Positions 1 to 12,753 of a stretch of DNA of 64,000 nt are shown one piece after another. Where the stretch lies: the NCBI RefSeq assembly GCF_933775445.1, contig NC_065878.1, forward strand, positions 21,402,395-21,466,394, read 5' to 3'. A model generated the notes under the pieces. That model did no database searches. It was not told the DNA's origin and saw only the letters and a list, made by a program, of their open reading frames with translations. Made by a program: the position numbers and the translations under genes. The DNA is from Argentina anserina. Its lineage: Eukaryota > Streptophyta > Magnoliopsida > Rosales > Rosaceae. The number at the start of each line of letters is the position of its first letter. Position 1 is the stretch's first letter.

Positions 1-158
1 GGAAAACTGCAGAGCGTTTCCTTTGTGGGCATATGCATATGCAATGAAATTTAACTCATTTCTTCTAAATGCATACGCATATGCATAGACAATAATCTCG
101 TGCTAACATTTTACTAGAAATATCTTTCATACTCTGAGGAATTGTTTTGCTTAAACAG

Positions 159-3100
159 GTCACAGCTTTTGGTGGAGAGAAAGTGATGAGCCTTCTACAA
201 ACAATTGAGAAGTATCATCAGAAATTCAAAAGCCCTCCAATTGGTCCGATTGGTGCCCATTTGGTGAGTGTGAGATATCCATAACCTGTACAAGTTTACC
301 GAACTTTTATTCGTAATGTCATTTGTTGCTGTCTATGTTAAACTGTTACAGAATTAATACTTTAGATCGAGAAGTATTTGATTTTTCATACAGGAGTCCT
401 TTCCAATTGGCTTTTGATTAGGTTGGAGAACATGCTAAGAGGTAGACCTTTGTGTAAAAAAAAATTCTGCAGACTTTGATTAGTGGAGATGTATGGGCAG
501 CAACAATTGAAATTGCTATTGGAAGGTTGCTCAATGCTTTTATTGTAACAAATCATAAAGACTCTCAACTTCTTAGAGCATGTGCAAGGGAAGCCGACTA
601 TAGTTACCTGCAAATTATCATATATGACTTTTCATTACCAAGGTAGAGATTATATTCTGTCTTATTCACTGCATATTGATTGTTTCTATGATTATGATTC
701 CCCCTATTTCCTTTGTAGGTTGAATATTCCACCTCACATGCTTCCACAGACAAGACACCCAACTACTCTTTCTCTTCTCCACTCTGAAAATCATACTGTG
801 GTAAATGTCCTGGTAGATGTGGTAAGCTCATCGGTTCTTCTGCTCATTTACATGATTTATCATCTGATATTGCTGATCTTCCAACTTCACATGATTGCTG
901 AACCATGCTTTGTTTCCAGGGAAGTATTGAAAGGCAGGTCCTTGTCAAAAATTATCAGGAGGGAAAGGAAGTTGCTTTTGACCAGAGGATCCCCAATCTG
1001 AAGGAGGTCTATACTTTAGATGGGCATAAGATGTAAGCGAAAGATGCATCTCCTGTTTGTTTATGCATCCAATTACCTTATTGTCTAATTTTCGAAGGCA
1101 TGTGAAAACTAATTGATTTGGACAAGGAATTATTACTGTTGTTCAATTTGTTACCATTTCCAGCTGGGTTTTGCAGTCTCTCAATGAGTGTTCTCTTTTG
1201 TCTGGCTCTTAGGTTTTCGCGTAATGGTGTCCAAACCACTCTTCCTCTCAATAGACAACGCAGACCTGCTCGTCTCTGTGCTAATTATGAAGTTGAAATC
1301 AGTAATCTTAATAGACAAAAATCGGGTGTACAAGAAGAAGCTCAGCAGTTCAGGAGGAGAAAAAGGGATGAAGAAGACAAACTTCGGGATCTTAAAGAGG
1401 AACTCCAGAGTGTGAAGGTAATTATAATTTTCTTTCTAGATTTTATTCATCTTTATTACAAGTTTATGCTTTTAAAATGCATAGTCGTCCACATATGTTT
1501 ACTGGGGTGCCTCTTTCTGAGTTGGCACCATACCAACACTACCCTGTAAAATGAATTATTGTTTATATAAAAGTTGGCCCTACATTGGCCATGGTGGGGA
1601 GTAGGTAATGGGAATTTAAGGCTGAGCTAAGTGGGTGGGTTGAGCTATTGTTGGTTTTCTTTTAAGTATTTAATATTTTGCTGATCTGTATCATCTCTGC
1701 TGTCATGTTGATTATTTGTTGCTTCTTTCACCTTTTTGTTTTTGTTTTTTGTTTGTTTTTATTTTCGTAGAGGAGGTGCTTGAAGGCTGACCATGATTTG
1801 GCCTCTAAGAGACTAGCTATTCAAGACAGTGCATATGATGTGGAAGCCAATACATCACCTGCATCAACTGTTGATGATCTTCATCAAGACATTTCAGTAT
1901 GTTTCTTAGTACTTTATGCTATGTTTCACTTTATTACATAAATTTCTTTTGACTAAGTTGTCCTACTTTGGATGATCACCAGAAAATTCAAGAGGAGATT
2001 CAAGAGAGGGAAATGTCACTAGAAAACTTTCGAGTTAGAATTAGTGAAGCTGAGGCGAAGACCACTGATCTCAAAGTCACATTTGAGAATCTATGTGGTA
2101 TGAGAATGCTGTTCGGTTTTAAGTATATGGTTCCCTAGTACTTTCTCACATCTTACTTGCTGTTTGTGTCTGATAAATAAATAGAGTCAGCAAGGGGAGA
2201 CCTTCATGCCTTGGAGAAGGCAGAGAGAGATTTGATGGAAATAGACAGAGATCTAGTCTCTGCAGAAACGGTCTGGTTCTCTAAATTTGCATACAAAAAC
2301 ACATGTTCTTACTGCTTTCCTGTATCTCTTGTTCTTGTCTTGAATAACTAAAATTGGATGTTTATGTCAGGAGAAACTTCATTATGAAAGTGTAATGAAG
2401 ACCAAGGTCCTTAATGTAATTAATGAAGCTGAAGAACAATATAAAGAGCTTGAGCATCTCCGTGAGGTATAGTTTATATCATATTTTTGACAGATGGTTT
2501 ATCACAACGGCTTCATCAAGAAGGTTCTATGCAGATAAAAACTTTGTTGTGGATGTACTTCGAACTCCTTTTAAAATAAAAATAAAAATAACAAGAACCA
2601 ATAAAATGTAGGCACTTTAAAACTTTCACCAACGAAGATTTGTAAGTGAAAGTTGTACCTCTTTTATTCAAACTAAGTTTTTAGATCAGTTCCCAAGTAC
2701 TTTTTTGTTTGCATTGAGGATTCAAAGTTAGCAAGCATATAAATTTCACCTTTTGCCGTGCTGCTTGAGTTTCTGACTTTCTGTCTCATGACTTTGACTA
2801 TTTGCTTCTGCATTTTTGTTTATATTTGTAAATTTCAAGGCACCTATTTTGCAAGATGATATACTTAAATGCTGATTTGAATGCTGTTTCTGTTATCCTG
2901 GCTTCAGCCTTGTCTCTGTATTCATGAGAATGCGGCATATTTGTATATGAAAGAATTAAGAATTGACTAGCTGCTCACGTCATATATTGTCTAACACTGC
3001 AGGAAAACTATAGAAAGGCGTCGATCCTTTGTCCTGAAAGTGAAATTATAGCTTTGGGTGATTGGGATGGTAGCACGCCAGATCAACTCAGTACCCAATT

Positions 3101-5351
3101 AACCAGGATTAATCAGAAACTCCAGCAAGAGAGTGAGAGGTAATTACTTGTTGACCCTTGTTATTTCATTTGTTGGAAACATCCAATCTCCTATATATTT
3201 TAACTTCTAAGTTTTATGTGTTGCAGATGCACTGAATCAATTGATGAGCTCCGAATGTCATATGAGAGAAAAGAACGTAAGATTTTAAGAAAACAGAAAA
3301 TGTACAAAGCTTTTCGAGGAAAGTTGAATGTAAGTCCCATAATCTGTAATATATCGTTGGTGCTTTTAACTGTCACTGTTAAACGGGCAGAGCAAACTTG
3401 TTCTGCAATAAATATTCTTTTGTTATTTGAACAAAGTATTGCTCCATAGTAGGAAACCTTTCTTTTCTGTAAACCTTGTACATGCCAACCATTGTGAACT
3501 CTTTTTCCTCTCTTCAAATCTATCAAACTAACAAGGCATCAAGGTATGCTTTTGGTTCTCTGTTTCTTTTACTGGTAAAATTGTTAATACTATTTAAAAT
3601 TCTAACCAGAGATTAAATCCTCGACATGTGATGTTGGACTTAATTAGTATGTTTTGAATATATAAAGTTAGTAGGAATAGGCTGTAAGGATAGTTCATGG
3701 TTCAACCTTTGCTTAAAACAGCCTTATTGCTTGGACATTGCCATACAAATGTTCTTACAAAAGCAGTGATATTTGACATGTTTTCTGTTGGTAGCTTAAT
3801 CGCAGGGATGTGCAAAGCACTTCCTGTTATTAGATATGTTCACTAATATCCAACGTCCATTTTTGATTCATTTGAATTATTATTTTTTGAGCCTTTCTCC
3901 AAATGGATATTGCTCGCTGCAAAGTATCTCATGTATATATATTTTTATTAATGTTATTTTACAGGCTTGCCAGAATGCCCTAAATATGCGAAGTGAAAAG
4001 TTTGAGAGAAATAAAAAATATCTAAAGTGCCAGATGACATGGCGGTATGTTCTCTATTCACAATGGCATTTGTCTCTCACTACTTGTGCTTCTGTACTTT
4101 CTTGTTTTAGTTCGAAGTACCTTCCCACTCTTAATTTGTTCATGATCAATCATTGCCATTAGATTTAATTCTCATCTGGGAAGGAAAGGGTTCAGCGGAA
4201 AGATCAAGGTTAACTATGAGGAGAGAACCCTTTCAATTGAGGTATGCAACTTGGCTCCTTCAATACTCATTCATTCACACCTGGAAATGTCCCAAATCTT
4301 GTAAAACTTTGCTCTTTGGTTCCTGGACAGCTAGGCGTTTGTTGTGATTATCCTCATGGTTCTTTACATGATATTATTCTATGTACTTTTTTTATTTAAT
4401 ATTTGTTTTTAGGTTAAGATGCCTCAGGATTCATCAAGCAGCACAATTCGTGATACTAGAGGGCTTTCAGGTTTGTTGGTCACAATTTCACTTGAGAGAA
4501 ATATGATATTACTCAGTATTAAGCAGAATTTATTTTATTTATATTTGTTTATTCACAATTTTACATACATGTACTTCTTGTACAAAATTCTTAACTGGAT
4601 TTTATTCAGAATATAATTAAAAGAACAAGATAAATCAACGGGTATTTATGTTATATTGTTAATCAGGTGGCGAACGCTCCTTTTCAACATTGTGCTTTGC
4701 GCTGGCTCTTCATGATATGACTGAAGCCCCATTCAGAGCTATGGATGAGTTTGATGTATTTATGGTATGGGCTTAAGCACATTATTTCAGCCAGGATTAA
4801 AGATTTTATTCATACTAATCATGGTGCATTTTTAAGATGCAAAATATAGACAATTTATACAAATTGTGTTGTATCGGATCTTTAGGATGCTGTAAGTCGG
4901 AAAATCAGCCTTGATACTCTTGTCGAGTTTGCATTGGCGCAAGGATCCCAATGGGTACTTATTACCCCTCATGATATCAGGTGAATGGAAATGATTTGCT
5001 CTCTAATATTTGACGTCACATTGAATGATTTTGCCTTTGCCACGAGGCTGCCACTAGTATCTATGAAATATTTGGAGCTAAATTCGCCGTCCTGTATAGA
5101 CTGCATGGTGTAGCTTTGCATTTTTGTCTTTTGCTTTGGACATTGATTGCAGTCTCCCCTTATAATGCCTGGCTTTGTCTGATTATTTGGCTGGCTTCTG
5201 CAAGTGCAGCAATTTAAAAGCCGAACAAAGTAGTTTTTAGCTATTTAATTGAATTCTGGCTTGAACCAACTCGAATTTGTGATTTTGATGCAGCATGGTG
5301 AAAAATGGGGATCGGATAAAGAAGCAGCAAATGGCAGCTCCTCGTTCTTGA
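159..5351 (+). CDS. SMC6: SMC6, C-terminal ~608 residues (5' end outside window)
   Basis: Structural maintenance of chromosomes 6, the ATPase that pairs with SMC5 in the nuclear SMC5/6 complex for DNA repair and sister-chromatid alignment. Exons read: 159-263, 473-642, 719-821, 920-1032, 1213-1417, 1771-1896, 1983-2097, 2185-2270, 2371-2466, 3003-3139, 3227-3329, 3965-4044, 4163-4241, 4413-4470, 4667-4764, 4886-4980, 5294-5351. They join in frame to 609 codons including TGA. The visible part starts in the hinge region ([19 protein letters not shown]), followed by a long coiled coil and then the C-terminal ATPase half: signature [11 protein letters not shown] in exons 14-15, Walker [12 protein letters not shown] in exon 15, and the H-loop region VLITPHD in exon 16. 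The Walker A half lies upstream of the window. SMC5 and RAD18-like names were considered, but the hinge and C-terminus read as SMC6. Plants often have two SMC6 paralogues and I cannot tell which this is. Confidence 0.95.
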
Positions 5352-7042
5352 TTGGCCATCCGTGATCCATCTTACTGTTTATTCAATGCAAATTCCTGGT
5401 AATGCTTTTGATTGGGATGTACTTGTATCCTTGTTTGGTGGTGCTCAGGTTGTAAAGAAAGTCGTGGCTTATTTTTGGAATTAATGAGAGCCTTGGTTAC
5501 ATATATCATAGCAAGCTAGAGGTTCTGATGATTAGTTATGATTTATGAAGATGTGCAATGACTTTATAATGGGTTTCCGACTTCATGTGCAATTTATGTT
5601 TCCCCAAAGGTCAGCTAAGTTGAGTGGGGAACCATTTTAATTTTTCTAGATATCTAATTCCAACACAACTTGATTCCAACAAATAATATATACATGATAT
5701 TGATGATAACAAACAAAGACTAGTCTTGAATGAATTCATTTTGCTAGTGCCAAATCCCTTAAATAAGTTGGTTCCTTGTACTATTGCCATGAGGCATGAA
5801 CAACAAAAAGGAAAGAACAACTGGGTTATGGTTTTGCATAGAATCTGAACTTCTTACCGCCAAATCCTTCTCGAGTCGTTTAAAGGTATTATATTTTGTT
5901 CCCATTGCCCTACGGCACTGTCCCCCTCCACTAACATTTTTGAAGTATAAACGGCTATCTAACGGTCATCTGGATGTGACATCCATTATGGTAAATGCCC
6001 TTTTACATTAATGTGAAAAAAACATACTGTACATTTAGGGTAATGTTATTAACACACCATTTTTTGTTATTAACACACTTTTTTCACATATAATTCAATA
6101 TCATGACATCATCTTTTAAAAAAAATAATGTGAGGAAGAGTGTGTTAATAGTAAAAAATGATGTGTATGCACCACCCTACATTTACTAGAGATAGTAGAG
6201 TTGTATTTCATTAAAGAACTTGAGAGGAAAATCAGTTATCATAGATGACATTTCTTTCATTAACTCACCTAATTAATATTGTTCCTATATGTTGATGGGG
6301 GTAAATGGGTGATACATCATGGGTTAAAGAACTAAATTGGTAGTGAACTAATTAGAGAGAATATTTTTGCTATGTAAATCAATCAAATTAGTACACACCA
6401 CAACATATTACTGATTTCTGGCCATATAACAATATTCTCCATTTATGGTATGAAGTTTTTGATTGATGTCCAATGTGGCAATCTTATCCAATTCATTCAG
6501 ACATCTAAAATACTAAAGATCATTCAACGTTGAAATATTGTTCCGTATCACTTAAGTAACCATTCATGCGAGCAATTTATATATCGTGCACATACCTCAA
6601 TGTTTTTTCTAAATCATTCAACTTAAAATCTTTTAAAATATATTAACGTTGAACAAAACATGTTTAAAACCTACTAAGTACTAACTCGCGACTCCCGCAG
6701 AATCTTTTAACTCTCTAGAAAAAGAGTAAAATCGAGTTTAAAAATACCAGGTGAAAAGTTAAAAACCCACAACTCCCAAAAGAAAAATACAATACAAATG
6801 TATATATACACTTATTTCCTTTTTAATTTTTCACAGTCCTCATTTTAAAATGCAAACTCCCCGCATCCAAATGCGTCGCAAGTAAAAACAAAAAAAGCGC
6901 CCAGAATCTCTGAACCCACTTCAAACCCCCTTCACATTCTTCAACCCCAAAATTTGAGAAACCCTCCATCAATTTACAGTCACAGAATCTCTCAATTGAT
7001 TTTTCAGAGCCCAAATCTCTCTTTCGATTGAAAATGTGAACG
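5352..7042. other. Intergenic: SMC6 3' flank, a MITE and the F-box gene promoter
   Basis: No coding sequence is supported here. The first ~250 bases are probably the SMC6 3' UTR. A 142-bp MITE sits at 6037-6178. The last ~150 bases before 7043 are probably the 5' UTR of the F-box gene. Short open frames in this stretch have no recognisable protein character. Confidence 0.6.
6037..6178. mobile_element. MITE with ~43-bp inverted ends and ACATTT target duplication
   Basis: The element starts AGGGTAATG and ends CACCCT. The first ~43 bases and the reverse complement of the last ~43 match in most positions, sharing CATTTTTT and ATTAACACAC blocks. It is flanked by ACATTT on both sides (6031-6036 and 6179-6184). 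It has no coding capacity. The superfamily is uncertain because the duplication can be read as 6 or 7 bases. Confidence 0.75.
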
Positions 7043-8974
7043 ATGCAGAAAGAAAACGACCCAAGAAGAAGACCCAGTATGTTCAAGATGAGATTCCGAC
7101 GCTCAGCCTCGACGAAAGAAGAGGAGGCGGCGGTCAGACCCGACCCGAGAAGCCCATTAAAGCCGCTGAAGCTAAACCGGAGGTCGGCGAGCTGGTCCGA
7201 CACGTGGCTCAAGAACCCGACTTCGCTCAAGAATGTCGTCATGGCTATGCAGCTCGGCTCGCCCAGATTGAAGCCGCCGCCGGCGAATACCCTAGTCTCG
7301 GAATCTGGAAATTCCGACCCGACGGCGCGGTTGTCCGATGAGATTCTCCTCAGGATTCTGGCCAAGCTGCCGGAGAATGATCGGAAGCCGAGCGCCGAGG
7401 TCTGCAAGCGGTGGCTGAGCCTCCATGGAAGGCTGGTGAGGTCGGCGAAGGTCAAAGACTGGAGCTTTGTCGAGTCGGGTCGGGTCATTTCACGGTTTCC
7501 GAATCTGACCGAGGTTGATCTGGTGCCCGGGTCAGTGATATCGGACCGGAACTCCGGGATTCTGTTAAATAACGGAGCTTTTTCGGTTCCGGTGGCTTGC
7601 TCCGGCCACCGGGTTTTCGAGGCCGACTGTGATTTGGTCCCTGGTGAAGTTGTGGATAGAGGGCTTGGTGAGTTGGGGAGTGGGTGCCCCAATTTGAAGA
7701 AGCTAGTTGTGATTGGGGCTAGTGAGTTAGGGTTGCTTAGTGTAGCACAAGAGTGCCTTACATTGCAAGAATTGGAGTTACACAAGTGTAATGACAATTT
7801 GCTTAGAGGGATTGCAGCCTGTGAGAATTTACAGGTGTTGAAGTTGGTGGCTAATGTGGAGGGGCTGTATGGCTCTGTGGTGTCGGATATCGGGCTGACG
7901 ATTTTGGCTCAGGGGTGTACTAGGCTGGTGAAGCTTGAGCTCAGTGGGTGTGAGGGGAGCTTTGATGGGGTGAAGGCAATTGGGCAGTGTTGCCAGATGT
8001 TGGAGGAGTTGAGTTTTTGTGATCATAGGATGGATGGGGGGTGGCTGGCTGCGCTGTCGTATTGCGAGAATTTGAAGACTCTGAGGTTTCAGTCTTGTAA
8101 GAGGATAGAGGTTGTTCCGGGGCCGGATGAGTATTTGGGGGCATGTCCTGCTTTGGAGAAGCTGCATTTGCAGAAGTGTCAGATGAGGGATAAGAGTAGT
8201 GTGAGAGCTTTGTTTATGGTGTGTGCAGCTGCTAGAGAGATTGTGTTTCAGGACTGCTGGGGATTGGACAATGATATGTTCAGGCTGGCTAGTATTTGCA
8301 GGTAGATGGTTGCTTTTTGATATGTTTATCTTTGGTTGCTTCAGTTTGATATTAGATAATGTGCATGAATGTTTTGGCATAGAACTTTGGTTTAAAACGT
8401 ATCTGTACTTGGATTATCTTTTAAAATTGTTTTTTAATTCTCAAACTTTATGAGTAGATCTGCCCAATAATGTGACTATAACAAACTGTATAAAGGTCGA
8501 TAGTTCAATTTTTATTTCAGTAATTGATACGGTTTTGTTGGTAATACACCCTTTGTTTAGAATTTGTTTTGAATGAGCATTTTGCTTTACCTTATGTAAT
8601 CATGTTGACTATAAAATCTCCAATTAGTATTATGGTCTGTTACTTTGGTATGTTAATGGGACAGAATATTTTGTAGGAGGGTGACTTCCCTGTCTCTAGA
8701 AGGATGCTCACTTCTGACAACAGAAGGTCTGGAGTCTGTGATTATCTATTGGAAGGAGCTTGAATGTCTTAGAGTAGTATCATGCAAGAATATAAAAGAC
8801 AAGGACATATCTCCGACCCTGTCAATCCTGTTCTCTACTCTCAAAGATATGCAATGGAGACCTGACACCAAATCTCTTCTTCCATCAAGCATTATCGGAA
8901 CCGGTCTTGGGAAGAAAGGCAGTAGATTTTTCAGGAAAAACAGAGACTTGAAGTTTCTGTTTGATGCACCTTGA
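7043..8974 (+). CDS. F-box/LRR (RNI-like) protein
   Basis: Putative substrate-receptor subunit of an SCF ubiquitin ligase. Two exons, 7043-8301 and 8677-8974, join through AG|G to 519 codons (518 aa). Residues ~97-137 form the F-box: [14 protein letters not shown] followed by [15 protein letters not shown]. The rest consists of leucine-rich repeats of the cysteine-containing type, with repeated GCxxLxxLxLxxC-like patterns such as [15 protein letters not shown]. This is the layout of the Arabidopsis At5g07670/At5g51370 group. The basic N-terminus (residues 1-30) is not a signal peptide. Exon 1 is strikingly GC-rich in its first ~600 bases compared with its surroundings. The ATG at 7043 was chosen over other frames because it opens the only frame that runs through the F-box. 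The degradation target is unknown. Confidence 0.92.
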
Positions 8975-9582
8975 TCTTATACTGAACGATCCGTGTCAAA
9001 GCTGCTATAAATCTTCATATGAAGACTATCTGACTCTGTTGTCCATTTGGGCTAAACACAGTTGCTTTCAGTGGAAGATTGTATTTAGTTTCTTCCTTTC
9101 CCATTAAGGGAATTGCTTACCTGGCAACTCTTCTTGCCAGGATTCTAGCTCTGCTCAGTTATTCTTATTTCGATGTAGTCTGGTGCTCTGAAAGAATGCT
9201 GCACAAAATGTTGTGCATGAACAATCAACAGATTTGCAGTCATACGTAATCAATGAGTTCTCTTCCTAATATTTCTATTCAAGGACCAGAAGAACCCCGA
9301 TTTTGATCAAGGAGTTTTCAAGTTTACCCAAAAATTTATCACTGGTTCATAATATTTCGTTTTGCACCGGTCCATTAATGTTTTCAAAAAGTGTGAGCTG
9401 TAGTGAAAAATTTGGCATACATCTAAAAATACCTACAACCTAGTCCATTGCATAAGGCGCCTAAATTGTTTATGAGGTTATGAATGTATAAGCCATGAAA
9501 GCCGGGGTACAAATCGAAAATGATGATGATAAATTCACATTGATATGGAAGGAAATGCAGGATATGATATGATCTTGTTATT
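8975..9582. other. Intergenic between F-box gene and LPA1-like gene
   Basis: Likely the F-box 3' UTR followed by the LPA1-like promoter and 5' UTR. I see no repeats or coding exons. Confidence 0.5.
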
Positions 9583-12139
9583 ATGGGTCGTAGAATTAAG
9601 CACGGTTCCTCCAAATACGACTTTGTCAAGGTTTGGTTTCTTCGACATTCTCTTCTTTCTGTGTTTTGATTCAATCCTGAATATTCCAAACCCCTAATTC
9701 TGTATACTTCTGCAGGTGAAGGTATGGCTGGGCGAACATGCCGAGCACTACTACGTCTTTTCCAGGTTCTTACTCAGCCAAAATTTAACTGTTACCAAGG
9801 TAATGACCATCTCTCATATTTTTTAAAATACATACAATGCCAATTTGAATATTTGATAACCAGGAAATTTGATTGTTCAGATTCCAAATCATATATCTAT
9901 AAAAATTGCTCTAGACCTCAAGAAGCTACTTGTAGACAACAGCCTTCTAGATGTGTATGTTGCTCCCCCTCAACTTTTTTGCTCTTTGCTTATTGTTATA
10001 GATGAAATCATCTTTGTTGGTTGTGTTCTGTTGCAGCTCGCAGTCGGATTTGGAAGATAACCTGTTTAAGGTAATGTCATGACGCATTTCGACAATGTAA
10101 AATTTCCAAATTCAAATGGTTCGTATCTACACGTGTTGATTACATCATGTCTATACTAGCAGCTTATGGAGCAAAGGGGTTATGGGGAAGATTACGTAAA
10201 GCGTTACAGGATGATGACCAGGTTAATAACTTGAACTACAAACTTTTAGGAATCCTAGAAGCTGAATAAGTGAAAACAAGTTTATCTGCATAACATGGTC
10301 CTTAATTTGTATGTCTCTACTATCAGATTTCACCATCAAAGAGTGCCGCTAGTTATTATTGTGTGTGGAACTTCCTGTGTTGGAAAGTCCACCATTGCTG
10401 CCCAAATTTCACAGAGGTTTAATTTGCCTAATGTCATGCAGGTTCTTCTTTTCTACCTGTTGTAATGTGTACCCTATTTTGTTTGAGCTAGACATATGCC
10501 TTTGTTTTATATTGATGTTAATGATTACTGCAGACGGATGTGGTGTATGAATTGCTGCGCACATCGACAGAGTATGTGCCAGTTGTGTTTTATCTTTTTC
10601 ATGCAACATTTCAGCAAGTTTCTATGTTAAACTAGTTACTTGTTTATCTCAATCAAGTTAAGTTTCCCTTTTGCTTTGATAAGCAATAATGAAGTTTCTA
10701 TTCTCTCCTCTTGACCGATTCAGTGCACCGTTGGCCTCTACTCCGATATGGGCAAGAGACTTTAGCTCCTCCGAAGAGTTGATTACTGAATTTTGTAGAG
10801 AATGCCGAGTGGTTAGAAAAGGTAAGCACTTCATTGTACCTCTCTAATCCACTGACCTTCACAATCTTTATTGCAAGTTGCAACACATGTTTTTAATTCC
10901 AGGTTTGGATGGAGATTTGAAGAAAGCACTAAAAGATGGAAAGCCGATTATAATAGAGGTACATAAACAATATAAAGTTTCTGAAGTCAAAAGTAACATT
11001 ATGAGTTTATAACTTATGTATTTGGAAACTTTCAGGGGATACATTTGGATCCAAACATTTTCTTAATGTATGAAGAAAAGAGCGACTCACTGGATCTGAA
11101 CTCTGATACCGATCAGCATGTTAGCTCAGTAAAAGGAAAAGCACCCTTAGCACCGGCAAGTGTATCTGAAAACAAAGGTTAACTTGCTCAGTAAGTTTAT
11201 TACGTTTAATATTTTTCTAATACACCTGCTTTCATTTTAATTATACATGTTTGGTGGTGCAGGTGAAACTGTTAAGGGTACTGACCCAATAATTATACCT
11301 CTGATTTTGAATATGGCTGAATTTGAGCACCATGCATTGCTAGAGGAGTGGATTTCATCTTGCACTTGTAGTGATAGATGGCAAATTCAGGTATTAAGTA
11401 TTAATATTCTTTGATTATGTCTGTTCGTTATGAAAGAAGTTACTATGAATCTTGTAGTTCAACCTCGATCTTCTAAATCCTCTTCATTTTATCCTTCTAT
11501 GAAAGAAGTTACTAATGATTCTTAGTAGTTCAAATTCACTCCTTGATTCTCTTCATCTCTACTTTCATTGACGAGGAATCATTTCTACTTTCTTTGGTTT
11601 TTCCTTCTCCGTCTAGGACAGGGATAAGCTGATAAGCAATGTGAAGACTATTCAGGAGTATCTCCACTCATTTGATTCGAAGGTATGTATTGTTTCTGCA
11701 CTCTGCAAAATGGAATCTTTGTATTGACTGATGGTTATCCATGGCTATCTTACTATGTCATTCCTATATCATCAGGGATTGACAGTTTTGAACCTATCAG
11801 CAGCCACATTCGCTCAAACGCTAGATTGGCTACATGGATATCTTCTCGAGGTACTTTAAATCAAACGTTGAAAGTTTAACTGTTAATGTTCACAATTGTT
11901 TGACTTCAGAAGCAATAATATCCGGGAAATTTAATGGCCAGTGTGACTGGAAAAGTAGACAGCTACACACCAGCTCAGTTTAACATGAAATTATCCTACC
12001 TTGTGTTCTTAGTTACTTGTCTCAGTGAAGCACATTCGTTATGTTGTATTTCTACCCTGATAACTAAAGCGGTTTAACTTCTCAGTGCATCGAGCAAGGT
12101 ATGCAATCAGCGTCCAGCGAAAAAGGCCAGCTTGTCTAG
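9583..12139 (+). CDS. LPA1/2-phosphoglycerate-kinase-like P-loop NTPase (short form)
   Basis: Related to the low-phytic-acid 1 (LPA1) family, whose P-loop domain resembles archaeal 2-phosphoglycerate kinase and affects phytate (inositol hexakisphosphate) levels in cereals. Exons: 9583-9630, 9716-9799, 9881-9954, 10037-10070, 10163-10221, 10327-10441, 10534-10571, 10724-10821, 10903-10958, 11036-11177, 11263-11390, 11617-11682, 11776-11850, 12086-12139; 357 codons, 356 aa. Residues 1-100 look like the ATP-cone-like lead segment (KVWLGEHAEHYYVFSRFLLS). The Walker A motif is GTSCVGKST at ~114-122, and PIIIEGIHLDP is the likely acidic active-site strand. The first ATG follows an in-frame TGA at 9565. 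Arabidopsis LPA1 homologues are about twice this length, so this is a short member. Coding-looking sequence in another frame continues past the TAG (see the 12111-12439 entry). The substrate is not proven. Confidence 0.85.
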
Positions 12140-12439
12140 AAGGAGACTTTGCATTCAGATGTTGGCTACCTGCATTGAGGCAGGTCTGAAATGCTGTGAA
12201 AGAGGTGAGGCCGGTCAAGTCATCATCAATAACTTTACATTTGGCTTATTAGTTCCTGCTTGCCTTCATGTTTATGGTATTTTTTTCCTTCTTTTTTTTT
12301 TGTCTTCCTATTATGGTTTATATAGAATTGGACAATTATCCGGTAAGGTTTCTGAAAGCTGTGAACAAGATTGTTGAAGATCATTTCAAGTTCAGAAAAC
12401 AAATGGAGAGAACAATCCTAGCAAGAACCTTGTGACAAC
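12111..12439 (+). other. Out-of-frame coding-like exons past the LPA1-like stop
   Basis: From 12111 an open frame reads through RRRLCIQMLATCIEAGLKCC to a GT donor near 12205. It resumes after an AG near 12326 with ELDNYPVRFLKAVNKIVEDH and ends at TGA near 12434. The phase is preserved across this intron. Splicing from the donor at 11851 to an AG at 12109-12110, instead of 12084-12085, would join this frame to the LPA1-like protein and replace its last 18 codons. I do not recognise the family. It could be an alternative C-terminus, a separate small gene or a relic. Confidence 0.4.
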
Positions 12440-12753
12440 TAGCCTGTTGTCACAAATGAAAAAACCCTCTACGGAAACTTCATCTTTGTTTCAATTGGAC
12501 ACTTGAAAAAAAATACAATGATCAATATGATATTTCTCTGTTGCAAACTTCTATACTTGGCAGTATTCATCTTCACGAACAATTGGCACTAGGCTGCTCC
12601 TGTCTTTCAACTATTGTGGTGGTGAAATCAATAAAAATGGAAAGAAAATCAGATGGACTTCTGTGGGTGAATACACAAGTCATTGCAGAAAAAAGGTAGT
12701 ACAGTAGTAACAGTACATACAAACACGATACCAATCTCCAATGTCTCAATGAA

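Noticed and set aside
6823..7797. 324-codon minus-strand open frame
   Set aside because: It lies antisense to the F-box exon 1 and follows from that exon's GC-rich composition; the product is low-complexity with no domain.
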